DNA of 64,000 bases from Dastarcus helophoroides (taxonomy: Eukaryota > Arthropoda > Insecta > Coleoptera > Bothrideridae): assembly GCA_028583605.1 (NCBI GenBank), contig CM053327.1, positions 32,730,126 through 32,794,125 of the forward strand, written 5' to 3'. The notes beneath the pieces are model-generated. The model had not been told where the DNA came from and did no database searches. It was given only the letters and a program-made list of their open reading frames with translations. Of this stretch, positions 46,445-57,539 are shown in pieces (position 1 is the stretch's first letter; every line of letters starts with the position of its first letter). A program made the translations under genes and the position numbers.

Positions 46445-48087
46445 TTAAGATGTTTCTACTGCAGCAGTAGATGCTGATTCTTCTGTGTATTTGCCCTTGT
46501 CTTTGCCCAAGGCAGCCAAACGTCCCTTGGCTCTACGGTCAATTATGCTCTTTCTATCTTTGTCCATCTTCAGTTTAACGATAACAACCTTAAACAAACA
46601 TATTTGCTGTCAGAATCTAAGCGACTTATTAACACAAATTCTTTCTTGTTAGAATAAATCAGTGCCAATTTTTTCACCATAATGCAAGTCGATACAAATC
46701 ACCGCTCAAGTTAGTAAGAGAACCTTAAAAACTGTCACAATGTTTTGATCAAATCTTGCAGTCTACGAATGGTTTAGTTCATCATGAAAAACATTTGTAT
46801 ATGTGATAATAAACAGTAAGTAAAAAATCACCACAAATGCAAAAACATCTTTAATAAATTTTGGTGGAACGGACTGGTCCTTGGTTATCTTCAAAAATTG
46901 AAATGCAAAACTTGTCCCTTGAAACCAAGAAAGATTAAAAAACACAACAAAGGTTGCTTTAATGCGTTTTGACAGTCAAGCTATCATCTTCAGAGAGATA
47001 CTATCTCTTTTGGTTTCGGGGGACAAGTTTTGTATTTTAATCTTTAATAAAATTATAGTGAATACGTCCCTCCTAAAAAAATATGCCCTAAAGCCAATAT
47101 GCAAGGATCACATATAAGGGAAGTCAAACTTTTGGTGGTTTATGACTGGGACATGTTCAGTCCGCGCAGCAATTGAAACCCCTTTCCATAAATTGCGAGA
47201 GTGTTAAAACAAGAACTCAAGGAACCAGACAGGCTTATTATAAGCGATTTTCATTATAAATGGCACTGTTTAAATATAAATAAGCAAGGTGATAAGGGAG
47301 TTCTCTCATTATATACAATATATTGTAAATTACTGATCAAATTACAATCTATTCAAGAAAATTGCCAGAAAGAAGTAAGAACACATTTGTGATGAGATTT
47401 TGCAAGTTTTAAAAATCAAAAAGTCTCTCATACCTTTGATGGATGAATTCCTACGTAAACTGTAGCGCCATTGGCTTTTTCTCTCTGTATTCTTTCAATG
47501 TAAATGACGAATTTTTTCCTGTATACTTGAACAACTTTTCCAACCTGTTGTCCTTTGTAGTGACCACGTACTACCTACAATTTACACCAAATTAGCTTCT
47601 ATTCATTAGTAAATTTTATATTGTAAAGAAATAGTAAATTAGTAAATCCTATATGGTAAAAAATAGTAAATCCTAATATAACTTTACCTGAACTTCGTCA
47701 TCCTTGCGGATGGGCATTGTCCTGACATTGTATTTCTGTCTAAGCTCCTTCGAAAGGGGAGCGGACATCAAACGCCTCTTGATATGGGACGGGGCGGTGA
47801 AATGCCTTTTCCTGTTTTTACTTCTAGAGGCGGTTACTAGTTTGTTGAACTTCATTTCGAGTTTCTGATGTACCTGTGAAATGACATGCAAGCGTTAGGT
47901 TATGTTTACATATTTTAACGAAAAAGCTACATAAATGAATGCCACTTACAAAAATATTCTACAAATAACTCTAATTTAATATTACAATTGATAGAAATCA
48001 GTTTTAATCGCGCCATACTTAAGGATGATTAAAATTTTAAAGGATATAAATTCACTTACCGGACACAACACAAACTCTTCGAAAAAG
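46445..48087 (-). CDS. RpL26: Ribosomal protein L26 (uL24)
   Basis: Coding exons on the minus strand: 47855-47688, 47574-47434 and 46588-46445, all phase 0, totalling 453 nt and 150 residues. The protein starts [19 protein letters not shown] and includes [39 protein letters not shown] (KOW motif), [20 protein letters not shown] and [20 protein letters not shown]. It is a large-subunit protein near the exit tunnel. Exon 2 begins at 47873; a 5'UTR exon (48060 to about 48087) ends in a GTAAGT donor. The intron before the last exon contains a foldback-family insertion (46850-47060). No coding damage is seen. Confidence 0.95.
46850..47060. mobile_element. Foldback-family element in an RpL26 intron
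   Basis: Left arm: GGTGGAACGGACTGGTCCTT, GGTTATCTTCAAAAATTG, CCTTGAAACCAAGAAAG and a hammerhead-like segment with GAC-for-GAT changes. A short right arm follows (GGTTTCGGGGGACAAGTTT). The minus-strand ribozyme core carries G-to-A changes in GAAA and is probably inactive. Confidence 0.65.
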
Positions 48088-48251
48088 AAAATCTGTCGCC
48101 CACAGCGCCTGCGTGCTATGCTGTGGTTTGATTATTCTAGCTATGCAACTCTTAATACAGTAAAAAGTATAAGGTGTCGCAGTAGTCACAGATTACATTA
48201 TTTTATTCATGGAGAAAAATGTATTATTTCTATTCTCGACATAATAATATA
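47972..48251 (-). promoter_or_regulatory. RpL26 promoter and 5'UTR exon, gene-proximal copy
   Basis: Minus-strand TCT initiator within TTTTCTTTTTC at about 48087, the polypyrimidine start typical of animal ribosomal-protein genes, followed by a short exon and CCG|GTAAGT donor at 48060. The region is duplicated at 49784-50051. Confidence 0.72.
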
Positions 48252-49783
48252 CACTTCTCCACAATATTAACGCACCACTATCCTTTTATCAAAAATCATG
48301 TACATGTGCGAATAATTTAAAATTTTCACATGCATGGACATTAGCATATCATGTTAGGATGTGATAAATGCTGTTACCTTTTTTTGTTGGTCCATTTTGC
48401 AGCTGGTATAAAAAAAAAACAAAATAAGGTATAAACAACATAAAACAGGATTTTGTGTTGTTCCATTAGAGTTCTGTCTAATTGACTGTTTGAGGTGTGG
48501 TTTGGCATTTTGGATTGAAAAACATTATTTTCAAATGATAAACCGTGTTTCGCGCAATTTAAGTCGTGATGAGTGTGTCCAGGCTGTAACATTAGCCGAT
48601 GAAGGATTAAGTTACCGAAGCATTGCCCAAAGACTTGGGGTATGCCATTCAACAATTTCTCGTGTCGTTCAACGGTTCCGGGAAACAAATACGAATTAAA
48701 GAAAACCAGGACAAGGAAGGCCTAGCAAAACAACCGCTCTACAAGATCGTTTTTTGAGACTCCGTGCATTACGTGAGAGATTTACAACCTGTAGAAGTTT
48801 GCAAATCCAGCTTGCAACCACACATAATCTGCAAGTTAGCATAGAAACGGTTAGAAGGCGGCTTGCTGCTGACGAGTTGCACCCCAGAATTCCAGCCAGG
48901 GGTCCATTCTTAACGGCAGTACATCGCCGAATAAGACTACAATTTGCTAGAGATCACGTCAATTGGACCAACGTCGAATGGGCTCGTGTCTTATTCACAG
49001 ACGAGTCCAGATTTTGCCTGTTTAACAATGATAGACGTATGAGAGTGTTTCGACGAAGAAACGAACGGTATGACCAATGCAACATAAGACCAGTCCAAGC
49101 TTTTGGTGGCGGATGTAATGGTATGGGATGGCATCTCTTCAACGGGTCACACAGACTTGCAGGTGATCAATCGAGGTTCATTGAATAATCGACGATACAT
49201 AACCGAAATTGTACAAGAACATGTCGTGCCATACGGTCCCTATATTGGCGATGATTTTATTCTAATGCAAGATAATGCGAAACCACACATTGCTACAATA
49301 GTGAGAGAATACTTTGATGAAGTTGGTATTCTGGTTATGGACTAGCCAGCAAGAAGTCCAGACCTGAATCCCATAGAACATTTGTGGGACATTATTGGAA
49401 AGCAAGTCAAAGCTCTTATGCCCCCTCCAGCTACCCTTGGTGAGGTACAAGAAAGAATTCTAGAAATTTGGGATGGACTAGATCAAAGGGAGATAACAAG
49501 TTTAATAGAGAGTCTGCCACGTCGGTGTGAAGCTGTTATCCGCAGTAAAGGGGGAAACACACAATATTAACCTTAAAAAAAAAATTTGAAAAAATTAGAA
49601 TTTTGCAATATTTTGTTAAGTATTGACTAAATCTTAAAAACTACTGTCAATAAATGACTGGGAAAATAAAAGTCATTTAATCCTTAAGGTGTTAAAGTTC
49701 TGAATATCAAATTATATGATTTTGAGATAATTGTTTAGTTATCTCGAAATTTCCAAGTGGTGCGTTAATTTTGTGGAGAAGTG
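48252..49783 (+). mobile_element. Tc1-like transposon
   Basis: Terminal inverted repeats CACTTCTCCACAATATTAAC and, in reverse, CACTTCTCCACAAAATTAAC, continuing GCACCAC. TA flanks both ends (48250-48251, 49784-49785). Length is 1532 bp. One transposase ORF fills the centre. It lies exactly between two direct copies of the RpL26 promoter region. Confidence 0.92.
48535..49570 (+). pseudogene. Tc1-type transposase, three lesions
   Basis: Starts MINRVSRNLSRDECVQAVTL with a paired-like helix-turn-helix (LSYRSIAQRLGVCHSTISRV). The GRPS linker follows, then the DDE domain: WARVLFTDESRFCLF (first D), DDFILMQDNAKPHIA (second D) and PDLNPIEHLWDIIG (E, DD34E spacing). Lesions: an in-frame stop at 48698-48700, a frameshift near 49107 and a TAG at 49343-49345 where the family has tryptophan. 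All catalytic residues remain, so the copy died recently. It could mark a family still active elsewhere in the genome. Confidence 0.9.
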
Positions 49784-50051
49784 TAGTTTAATATTACAAT
49801 TGAGAAAAATCAGTTTTAATTGCGCCATCCTGAAGAATAATTAAAATTTTAAATGTTTTAAATTTACTTACCGGATCCAAAACAAAGTTTGAAAAAGAAA
49901 ATCTGTCGCCCACAGCACCTGCGTGCTATGCTGTGGTTTGATTATTCTGCCTATGCAACTCTTAATACAGTAAAAAGTATAATGTGTTACGGTAGTCACA
50001 GATTACAGAGAGAGAAAAGTTTATTACTTCTATTCTCGACATAATAATATA
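49784..50051 (-). promoter_or_regulatory. Second copy of the RpL26 promoter and 5'UTR exon
   Basis: About 85-90% like 47972-48251 by eye: shared TTTAATATTACAATTGA, AAAAAGAAAATCTGTCGCCC, GCGTGCTATGCTGTGGTTTG and ATTCTCGACATAATAATATA. The TCT tract (about 49897) and the GTAAG donor (exon end 49872) are conserved, so this copy could also start RpL26 transcripts that splice to 47873. Confidence 0.65.
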
Positions 50052-50150
50052 GAGAAAGGGGATGTTATGGAACTCCGTAATCGCATTAATTGAATAAAGT
50101 AATGATAATAAACTTTATTCTTCATGGCGAACTCTTATTCACCGGAAATA

Positions 50151-50250
50151 TTATGTTTATTAATTTTATTTAACATTTCTTCGGCCCAGTTTGGAAATAT
50201 ATATTTCCAAACTGGGCCAAAGAAATGTTAAATAAAATTAATAAAAATAA
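50151..50250. repeat. 100-bp near-perfect palindrome
   Basis: Symmetry axis between 50200 and 50201 (AAATAT|ATATTT). The arms of 50 bases have two mismatches, at TCGGCCC versus GGGCCAA and at GTTTAT versus ATAAAA. There is no spacer loop. It is the only such long unspaced palindrome outside transposon arms in the window. Confidence 0.85.
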
Positions 50251-50264
50251 TAAACTTATTCAAT

Positions 50265-50580
50265 CAACGGTAATCGAAACCGACGGATATTCGAAATAAA
50301 AAATATTCGAATCCGTAATTGAAACAGATATGAATGTTTCGGATAATTTTGGATGTTCTTTGAAGTAATTTGCTAATTCCAGACGATGACTTTTTTGCTG
50401 GTCGATTAAAATTATGAGGCCAACTTGATGCTGTCACCTGCATTCATTCACTATTTTTTTTTCTAAATTTTGTGGGGCTGATGCAGGCGCTATAACCTAG
50501 ATCCAAAATCCTTGGGAACTTCCACAAATTTGTTCGAGTCTTCGTCAGTTTCATTAACCAGGGCTACTTCTTTCCTTCAT
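50265..50580 (-). pseudogene. Unrecognised decayed coding segment
   Basis: The minus strand has protein-like frames unlike the filler: KEVALVNETDEDSNKFVEVP, then after a frame change APASAPQNLEKKIVNECR, a TGA, and QHQVGLIILIDQQKSHRLEL continuing ANYFKEHPKLSETFISVSI to a stop near 50266. One stop and one frameshift in about 100 codons suggest a recently broken gene or element ORF. I do not recognise it. Confidence 0.4.
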
Positions 50581-50589
50581 CTGTTAAAT

Positions 50590-52325
50590 GAATGGATTTT
50601 CGACATTTCAGTTTTTTTGAAATTCTCACCATTTTAAATTTTTCATTTGCTTAATTTTGGCTTTTTGTGAAGTCATGAATTTTTTACAAAATTTCGATTT
50701 AACTTCAAAATTTCGACTTCATTTCAAAATTTTGACTTCATTTCAAAATATCGACTATTTTATCCAAATTTCGACTTTTTTTAACTTTTCAAAAAAAAAT
50801 TTGGGCATATTCCAGAACTTCTACTTTTCGAGAATTTCAGATTCCTTTGAAAACTCGACAACAAAAATTTTTGATTATGTCGAAGTTTTTGAAGGGTCGA
50901 ATTTTTTAAAAATTCGATTTTGTTTCAAAGTTTAGTCATTCTTTGCATAATTTCGACTTCTTGTAAAAATTTGGGCTCTTTTTAAAAATGTCAAATTTTC
51001 CTCAAAATTTTGACTTTTTCAAAATGTTTGTATACTGTTTTTGAAACTTTCCATTTCTTTTCTTCTTAATTGTTCCCAAAACTTTCTACCTTTTTGGAAA
51101 TTTCAATATTTTTTAATTTCGACTTTTCAGTTTAGAATTTTTTTAAAATCTCGACTTTTTTGATAATTTTGATATTTTTGGCAAAATTTGTCTTCTTTAA
51201 AAATTCTAACTATTTCAAATATATAATTTTTTGAAGACTCGACTATTTTAAATATTTCGACTTTTTTCGATTTTCGATTTTTCAAAATTTCACCTTTTTT
51301 CAAAATTATAATTTTCTTGAAAATTATGGTATAGTTTTTCAAATTTTAAATTTTTGCAAATTCCAACTATTTCAAAATTTTGACTTTATTTGAAAATTTT
51401 ATATTTTTTAAATTATGACACTTGTTAAAGTATCGATTTTTTGAAATTTTTTCACTACAGTTTCGTTATTTTACTTTTTTTTTAATATTTCGACTTTTTC
51501 AAAATGTTGACATTTTTTTTTTCAAAAATTTTATTTTTTCCCAAAATTTTATGTTACTTTGAAAATTTTCGATCAAAAAATTCGAATTATCAACTTTTCA
51601 AAATTTCGACTTTCTTTTTTAAAATTCCGACTTTTCTGACAATTTTGTCTTTATTTATTCAATATTTAGGCTTCGAATACTTCAGACTTTGTTGAAAATT
51701 TCGCCTCTTTTTAAAAAGGTCAACCTTTTCTCAAAATTTTGACTTTTTCAAAATATTTTTGACAATTTGAGTTTTTTTTTATTTCAATTGTCCCCGAAAA
51801 TTTCTACTTTTATTAAAATTCCAATATTTTATAATTTACACTTTTCAAAGTTTAGATTTTTTTGATAATCTCAACTTTTCGGAAAATTTCGATATTTTTC
51901 TGCAAAATCTCTACTTTTTAAAAATTCTTACTTTCTTCAAAATTTAGTTTTTTAAGGCTCGACTGTTTTAAAAATTTAGATGTTCGACTTTTTCAAAATG
52001 TTACCTTTTTTCAAAATGTTGACTTTTTCTCAAAATTTTAAATTTTTTGAAAATTTTTCTTTCACAAATTATAATTATCAAAAATTTTTAACTTTTCAAA
52101 ATTTCGATTATTTTAAAAATTTGAACTTTTTTGATTATTTTGGCTTTATTTCTTCAATATTTAAACTTCGAAAATTTCAGATTTTATTGAAAATTTGGGC
52201 TCTTTTTAAAAATTTTCTCAAATGTTTCTCAATATTTTCCCTTTTTCAAAATGATTTTGATACTTTTTTTGTTGTTTTTGGTGTTTTTGTTGTTGTTGTT
52301 GTTTCTACTTTAATAAAACTTATAA
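50590..52325 (+). repeat. AT-rich filler
   Basis: TTTTTCAAAATTTCGACTTT filler with a duplicated block: 50930-51240 and 51680-51960 share TTAAAAA(T/G)GTCAA, TTTTCTCAAAATTTTGAC and TTTGAAG/AAGGCTCGACT steps, about 730 bp apart. Open frames are low-complexity. Confidence 0.55.
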
Positions 52326-52329
52326 TATT

Positions 52330-52475
52330 TTTTTGGTGAAATGGATTGGCCCTTGGTTATCTTCAAAAATTGAAATACAAATCTTGTCGCCTGAAATCAA
52401 GAAAGATTAAAAAACGCAACAAAGGTTGCTCTAACGCATTTGGATAGCCAAACTATCATCTTCAAAGAGATACTT
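52330..52475 (-). mobile_element. Foldback-family arm
   Basis: GGTGAAATGGATTGGCCCTT, GGTTATCTTCAAAAATTG, AAAAAACGCAACAAAGGTTG, CTCTAACGCATTTGGATAGC and CATCTTCAAAGAGATA. The hammerhead core on the minus strand is changed at the GAAA and C3 positions. Confidence 0.6.
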
Positions 52476-52479
52476 GTTT

Positions 52480-54170
52480 AATTTAGACCTTTTAAAGGTT
52501 ACACTATTTTAAAAATCTCAACATTTCTGAAAAAGTTGACATTTTTCTGCAAAATTTCTGCTCTTTAAAAATTCTTACTTGCTTCAGAATGTAGTTTTTT
52601 GAAGGCTCGACTGTTTTAAAAACATCGACTACTTTAAATTTTCGACTTTTTGAAAATTCCCCCTTTTTTCAAAATGTCGACATTTTTTTTAATTTTAAAT
52701 TTTTAAAAAATTTATGTTTAAAAAATGTTAGTTATCCAAAAATTTGAACTTTTCAAATTTTCGGCTTTTTTTGAAAATTTCGACTTTTCTGATAATTTTG
52801 GTCTTACTTCAGTATTAACAATTCGAAAATTCGGATTTTGTTGAACATTTGACTGAAAATTATTTTAAATATAGACTATTTTTGAGATTTTAGATTCCTT
52901 TTTAAAATAATCGATTTTTGGACCGATTTGATTCGTGAGCAAAGGAATCGATTCCCCATAAAATTGGGTGCTGAAAGATCGATTTCCGATCTCACCTTGT
53001 TTCCGATTTCACCTTGTTGGTGAAATTTTTAAACATTTCTAATAGAAGAAAAATTGAATGATAATAATGAGTTGGCGTCATAAAGTCGAAATTTCAACTT
53101 AAATTTGAACTTTAACTTCGAAATTTCGACATTTTGTCGAAATTTCGAGTTTAAAGAGGATCTTTTGAAGAAAAAATCAAAATTTCGAGAGAATAAAAAG
53201 AAATGTCAAGAAATAAATCGACACTTTTAAAAAATATTTTTTTTCTGGAAATTTCCACCAAAAGATTGAAATTTCGGGAAAAAGGCGAAATTTAAAGAGT
53301 AAAATCGAAATTTCGATTTTATTCTCCAGATTTCGAAAAAATATCGAAATTTCGGGAAAAAGGTCGAATTTTCGAGAAAAAAGTCGAAATTTCATGAGAA
53401 AAGCCGAAATTTCTGAAAAAATAATTTTTTCTCTAAATTTCGAGAAAAAACTTAGTTGACTTAGTTGACAATTTTTTTAATAAAGACATTTTTTTAAAAA
53501 TCGTGACTATTTTTCAAAACTTGCTTATTATTTATTAACATAACATGTAACCTTCTTGTTCTTTTCTGACAGCAACTCGTAGGATCATTGTAACATGTTT
53601 TACAATCTTTATAAATCATCCATAAAAAGAAAAAAAAAGAATTCAAGAAAGGCTTAGTTCGTTAATTTTACTGCTACTAAGAAAGTGCTTGTTTGTATGC
53701 CCTATTTAAAGATACATTCAAAACTGCTCAAAATTTTAAGTCGTTAAATATGTACCAAAGAATGTCATAAATATAATAAGATGGGAAGTTTTGACTACAT
53801 CGCCTTTGTCTTGTTTTTTTTTGTTATTGCAGTATAGGGAATTTTCTTAACAATTTCAGTTTAATGTGGAAAATGGAACGTTGAAATATTTAGAAAAAGT
53901 CTAAACCTGAAGTTTAAAGTCAAAATTTAGCAAATGTTTGGAAATGTATGCAAACAATTTAAAAGAAATTCAAAATTTTGAGAAAAAATCGAAATGAAAG
54001 TACGAGTCGAGAAGTTTCAACAAAAAAGTAGAAATTGGCAGTGTAAACTATAAAAAAACGTCGAAATCTCGAAACAAATTGAACTTGGAATATTTCGATT
54101 AGGTTTTATAGTTTGGATTTAGGTTAAATTTTCAAGTTTTAAGGAAAAAGTGTAAACTGGGATTTTCGAA
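52480..54170. repeat. AT-rich filler and unremarkable spacer
   Basis: Plus-oriented filler to about 52990, a short unique stretch, reversed filler 53090-53470, then 53500-53870 with less periodic AT-rich DNA and reversed filler again to 54170. No gene is seen. Confidence 0.45.
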
Positions 54171-54189
54171 AAAACATGGAATTTCTAAA

Positions 54190-54425
54190 AAACAATTTTG
54201 GTGGAACGGACTGGTCCTTGGTTATCTTCAAAATTAAAATACAACTCTTGTCCCCTGAAACCAAAAAGATTAAAAAACATAACAAATGTTGCTCTAACGC
54301 GTTTCGGCAGCCAAGCTATCATCTTCAGAGAGATACGTGTCGAAACGCGTTAGAGCAATCTTTGTTGTGTTTTTGAATCTTTCTTGGTTTCAAGGAACAA
54401 GATTTGTATTTCAATTTCTAAAAAA
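54190..54425. mobile_element. Foldback-family element with both arms
   Basis: Left arm GGTGGAACGGACTGGTCCTT to CATCTTCAGAGAGATAC; right arm TCGAAACGCGTTAGAGCAAT to TTTGTATTTCAATTTC. The left arm holds a complete minus-strand hammerhead core (54292-54332) with CTGAAGA, GAAA, ACGCGT and stem I AGAG/CTCT; stem II has one mismatch. The right arm lacks the CTGAAGA half. Confidence 0.75.
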
Positions 54426-54668
54426 CAAATTTAAAATTATGAGAAGTCGGAGCCCAAAATAAATAAAAATCAAAAGATGAAGTTTGAAATTTTGAAAAAA
54501 GAACTAGTCCATTTATTTCATTATACCCTCAAAAGGGACCAAATTTTCATCAAATTCTTGTTATTACGCGGGCTGTACTAAGTATAAACCATAACCAACA
54601 TCCCAAATGCTACATCGTTCACACTCTTTGTTTATAAATAAAATAACACAAAGTTGTTGAAAATGGAA

Positions 54669-54674
54669 TTTATT
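54669..54674 (-). terminator. ACAD polyadenylation signal
   Basis: AATAAA on the minus strand, 83 bases after the stop codon. Confidence 0.55.
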
Positions 54675-54756
54675 TGATTGCTAATTATTGCCGTACTTTG
54701 TATACAAAAGCTTAAGATTTCCTTAAGAATTAATTATATTATTAGTGAGTCAGATC

Positions 54757-56370
54757 TTATTGTTTGTATTCCTTTCCAAGTTGTTTCGCGATGGTGCTGA
54801 GCTGAATATTTGACGTTCCTTCATAAATGCTACCAATCTTGACATCCCTGTAGAATTTCTCTTGAATAAAGTCCTTAGTGAAACCGACTCCTCCCATCCA
54901 GTCTATACATTTGACAGTTGTTTGTTGAGCGACTTCAGCAGCCCAATATTTTGCCATGGCAGATTCCTTCATGAAGGGTTTACCATTCTCGAAAAGTCTG
55001 GCGGCATTATAAACCAAAAGGCGAGCAGATTCAATCAGTGTTGCAATGTGGGCGATTTGATGTTGCATTCCCTAAAAATTAATTATCAGGTCACTGTTAT
55101 CCATGGACAAACTGTACCAGACCGCAGATTTCAAGAGTACGTTATGTGAAGTGAATATGTAGAGTTAAGAATAGTGGTGGCGATGGCTTCGTGATTAGGA
55201 GTCTGGTCTGTAACGTGACGGTCCTGGGTTCGACTCCCCCAGTCGCTGATCACATATTTTTAATTCTACTACTAAATTACTCACTTGGAAATTGAATATG
55301 GGCGTTCCAAATTGTGTCCTCTCCAGAGTGTATGGAATGGTAGCATCAAAACATCCTTGGGCCAAACCTAACATCTGAGCAGCGATTCCGATGCGACTTT
55401 CATTCAAAATTTCGGCAGAATATTTGTAAGCTTTTCCGACTTCTCCCAATACGGCGGTTTCAGGTATTCTTACGTTGTCAAAACTCAACATACATGTTCC
55501 AGATGCTACTATTCCTAGTTTATCTTCTGGTCTTGCTATTGTAAACCCAGGAGTATCCCTGTCGACTAAAAACGCGGTAATGCCTCTGTAACCCTAACAA
55601 AAACATTACTTTAAGATGGAACAGACTGATCCTTGGTTATTTTTAAAAATTGAAACCCAGATCTTGTCCTTTGTAACTAAGAAAGATTAAAAAACACAAC
55701 AAAAGTTGCTCTAACGCATTTCGATAGCCACAATCGAGAGAGATATCAGTATCTTTGTTGTGTTTTTTAATTTTTCTTGGTTTCAGGGGACGAGATTTGT
55801 ATTTCAATGACTTTAAGAGATTGCAATTTGTAAAGTAATACGATGCATCACTTAGTGCTTTTAATTAAATAAAAAGAAGAACATCATTTTGAATTAGATA
55901 ACAAGGTCTGATACGTACAGCAGAAGGGTTAGCATTTGCCATGACAACAAAAACTCCGGACAAGTCCGAATTAGAAATCCACATTTTGGAGCCATTAAGG
56001 ATAAAATCTTTTCCGTCTTTTTTGGCGGTGGTTTTCAATGAAAATGCATCAGTGCCAGATGAGGGTTCTGTTAGGGCAAAACTTCCTACCTAAGAACATG
56101 AAAAATATACATTTACAGACTCATCAATAATGGTTGGCTCATCAGTTATGGTTTATAACTTACCATATCAGTTGACAACCTAGTTAAGTATTTTTCTTTC
56201 TGTTCTTTTGTTCCTAGCTTCTGAATAATGTTGGCAACTAGTGTATTATGTATGTCCACTAAAGCTGATACAGAGGGATCAACTTTAGCTAATTCTTCTA
56301 CTGTTAGAATTGTGGTCAAGAAATTACATCCTGCTCCGCCGTATTCCTCTTTAATTTCAATGCCCATAAG
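54757..56370 (-). CDS. Short/branched-chain acyl-CoA dehydrogenase, last four exons
   Basis: Minus-strand exons 56370-56164, 56089-55919, 55593-55285 and 55071-54757, in phase, 333 residues to the stop. Mitochondrial flavoprotein that introduces the 2,3 double bond into short or branched acyl-CoA; closest in pattern to ACADSB. Seen: [40 protein letters not shown] (FAD-contact block), [54 protein letters not shown] and [20 protein letters not shown]. The catalytic base is the glutamate of [12 protein letters not shown]. About 100 N-terminal residues, including the targeting peptide, are missing; no matching exon was found up to 64000. The intron after exon 55593-55285 has a tRNA-like segment, and the intron before exon 56370 has a mariner. 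Confidence 0.92.
55174..55250 (+). repeat. tRNA-like segment (tRNA pseudogene or SINE head)
   Basis: A B-box GGTTCGACTCC is preceded by an A-box-like GGCTTCGTGATTAGGAG at tRNA spacing, and partial acceptor pairing joins GCGATGG with CAGTCGC. The anticodon stem around GGTCTGTAAC does not pair well, so I do not call a functional tRNA. It sits in an ACAD intron. Confidence 0.5.
55610..55815. mobile_element. Foldback-family element in an ACAD intron
   Basis: Left arm: GATGGAACAGACTGATCCTT, GGTTATTTTTAAAAATTG, CTCTAACGCATTTCGATAGC. Right arm: CTTTGTTGTGTTTTTTAAT, GGTTTCAGGGGACGAGATTT. Stem II of the hammerhead core is lost. Confidence 0.65.
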
Positions 56371-56408
56371 CTAAAAAGAGGATTTTTAAATTATCTTCTT
56401 CCAATATA

Positions 56409-57535
56409 CGAGGTGCATTCAAAAAGTAAGGTGACTTTTCAAGTTTCGCGATCAACGTACATTCGATTATCGATTTTTTGTTGTTGTTGTCGTTGTTGTA
56501 TTGGTACACATGTCCCGAATATATGTTCGCAGTTTCAATAAGTAAAAAAAAATATTTAGAAGTGATACAAACTCTTCCAAGATGGCTGAGAGTAAGCCGA
56601 CGATGAACCTCGCTCTGGACACCCCAACACATCAACAACAGAAGATATCGTTGAAGTTATGAAGAAAATTGTTTTTGAAATTCGTCGAATTACCATAAGA
56701 GAAATTGCTGAGGATGTTGGCATATCAATCTGCTCGTGTCATGCAATTTTTTCAGATGTTTTGGGCATGAGACGTGTGTCAGCGAAGTTTGTGAAACTTC
56801 TGAATTTCGATCAAAGAACCATCACTCAGGAGCTCTTGAATGACGTCAGTGATGATTCTGATTGCTCAAAAAGATCATAACTGGTGACCAATCATGGGTA
56901 TCTGGTTATGACATCGAAACTAAAGCCCAATCGTCCCAATGAAAGCACCTAGGAGAGCCAAGACCGAAAAAAGCACGCCAAATCCGATCAAATGTTAAAG
57001 TTTTGCTCAGTGTTTGTTACGACTACCATGGCGTAGTGCATCAGGAGTTTTTACCTTAAGGTCGTACGGTCAATAAGGAGTATTACCTTGAAGTTATGCG
57101 CCGTTTGCGAGAAGCAATACGAAAAAAACGTCCAGAATTTTGGAAAAATAATTCATGGCTTTTGCATCACGTTAATGCACCTGCTCATTCATCGTTGCTT
57201 GTGAGAGACTTTTTGGCCAAAAACAACACGACAATCATGCCCCAGCCACTATATTCATCGGATTTGGCCCCCTGCGACTTTTTCCTGTTCCCAAAACTTA
57301 AAAAGACCTATGAAAGGACGGAGATTTGCAAGGATTGATGAAATAAAAACTGCATCGCTAGAGGAGCTCAAGGCTATACCAAAAAGTGCTTATAAGAAGT
57401 GCTTTGAAGATTGGAAAAAGCCTTGGCACAAGTGCATTGTACCTGAGGGGGATTCCTTTGAAAAGACAGTATAAATGTTGTTGAATAAAAAAATATAGTC
57501 AAAATATAGTGATCTTACTTTTTAAAAACACTTCG
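56409..57535 (+). mobile_element. Mariner-family element in an ACAD intron
   Basis: Ends CGAGGTGCATTCAAAAAGTA and, in reverse, CGAAGTGTTTTTAAAAAGTA, with TA on both sides (56407-56408, 57536-57537). Length 1127 bp. It contains a broken transposase on the plus strand. Confidence 0.85.
56659..57473 (+). pseudogene. Mariner transposase, broken
   Basis: MKKIVFEIRRITIREIAEDV (helix-turn-helix), FDQRTITQELLNDV, then degraded frames. The reading resumes at MRRLREAIRKKRPEFWKN, WLLHHVNAPAHSSLLVRDF and SDLAPCDFFLFPKLKK, and ends KSAYKKCFEDWKKPWHKCIV. The second catalytic aspartate (HDNAPAH) is valine here. The first catalytic region is frameshifted. Inactive, and distinct from the mariner at 11913. 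Confidence 0.85.
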
Positions 57536-57539
57536 TATT

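Noticed and set aside
55174..55250. Functional tRNA gene
   Set aside because: The boxes are present, but the anticodon stem and part of the acceptor stem do not pair.
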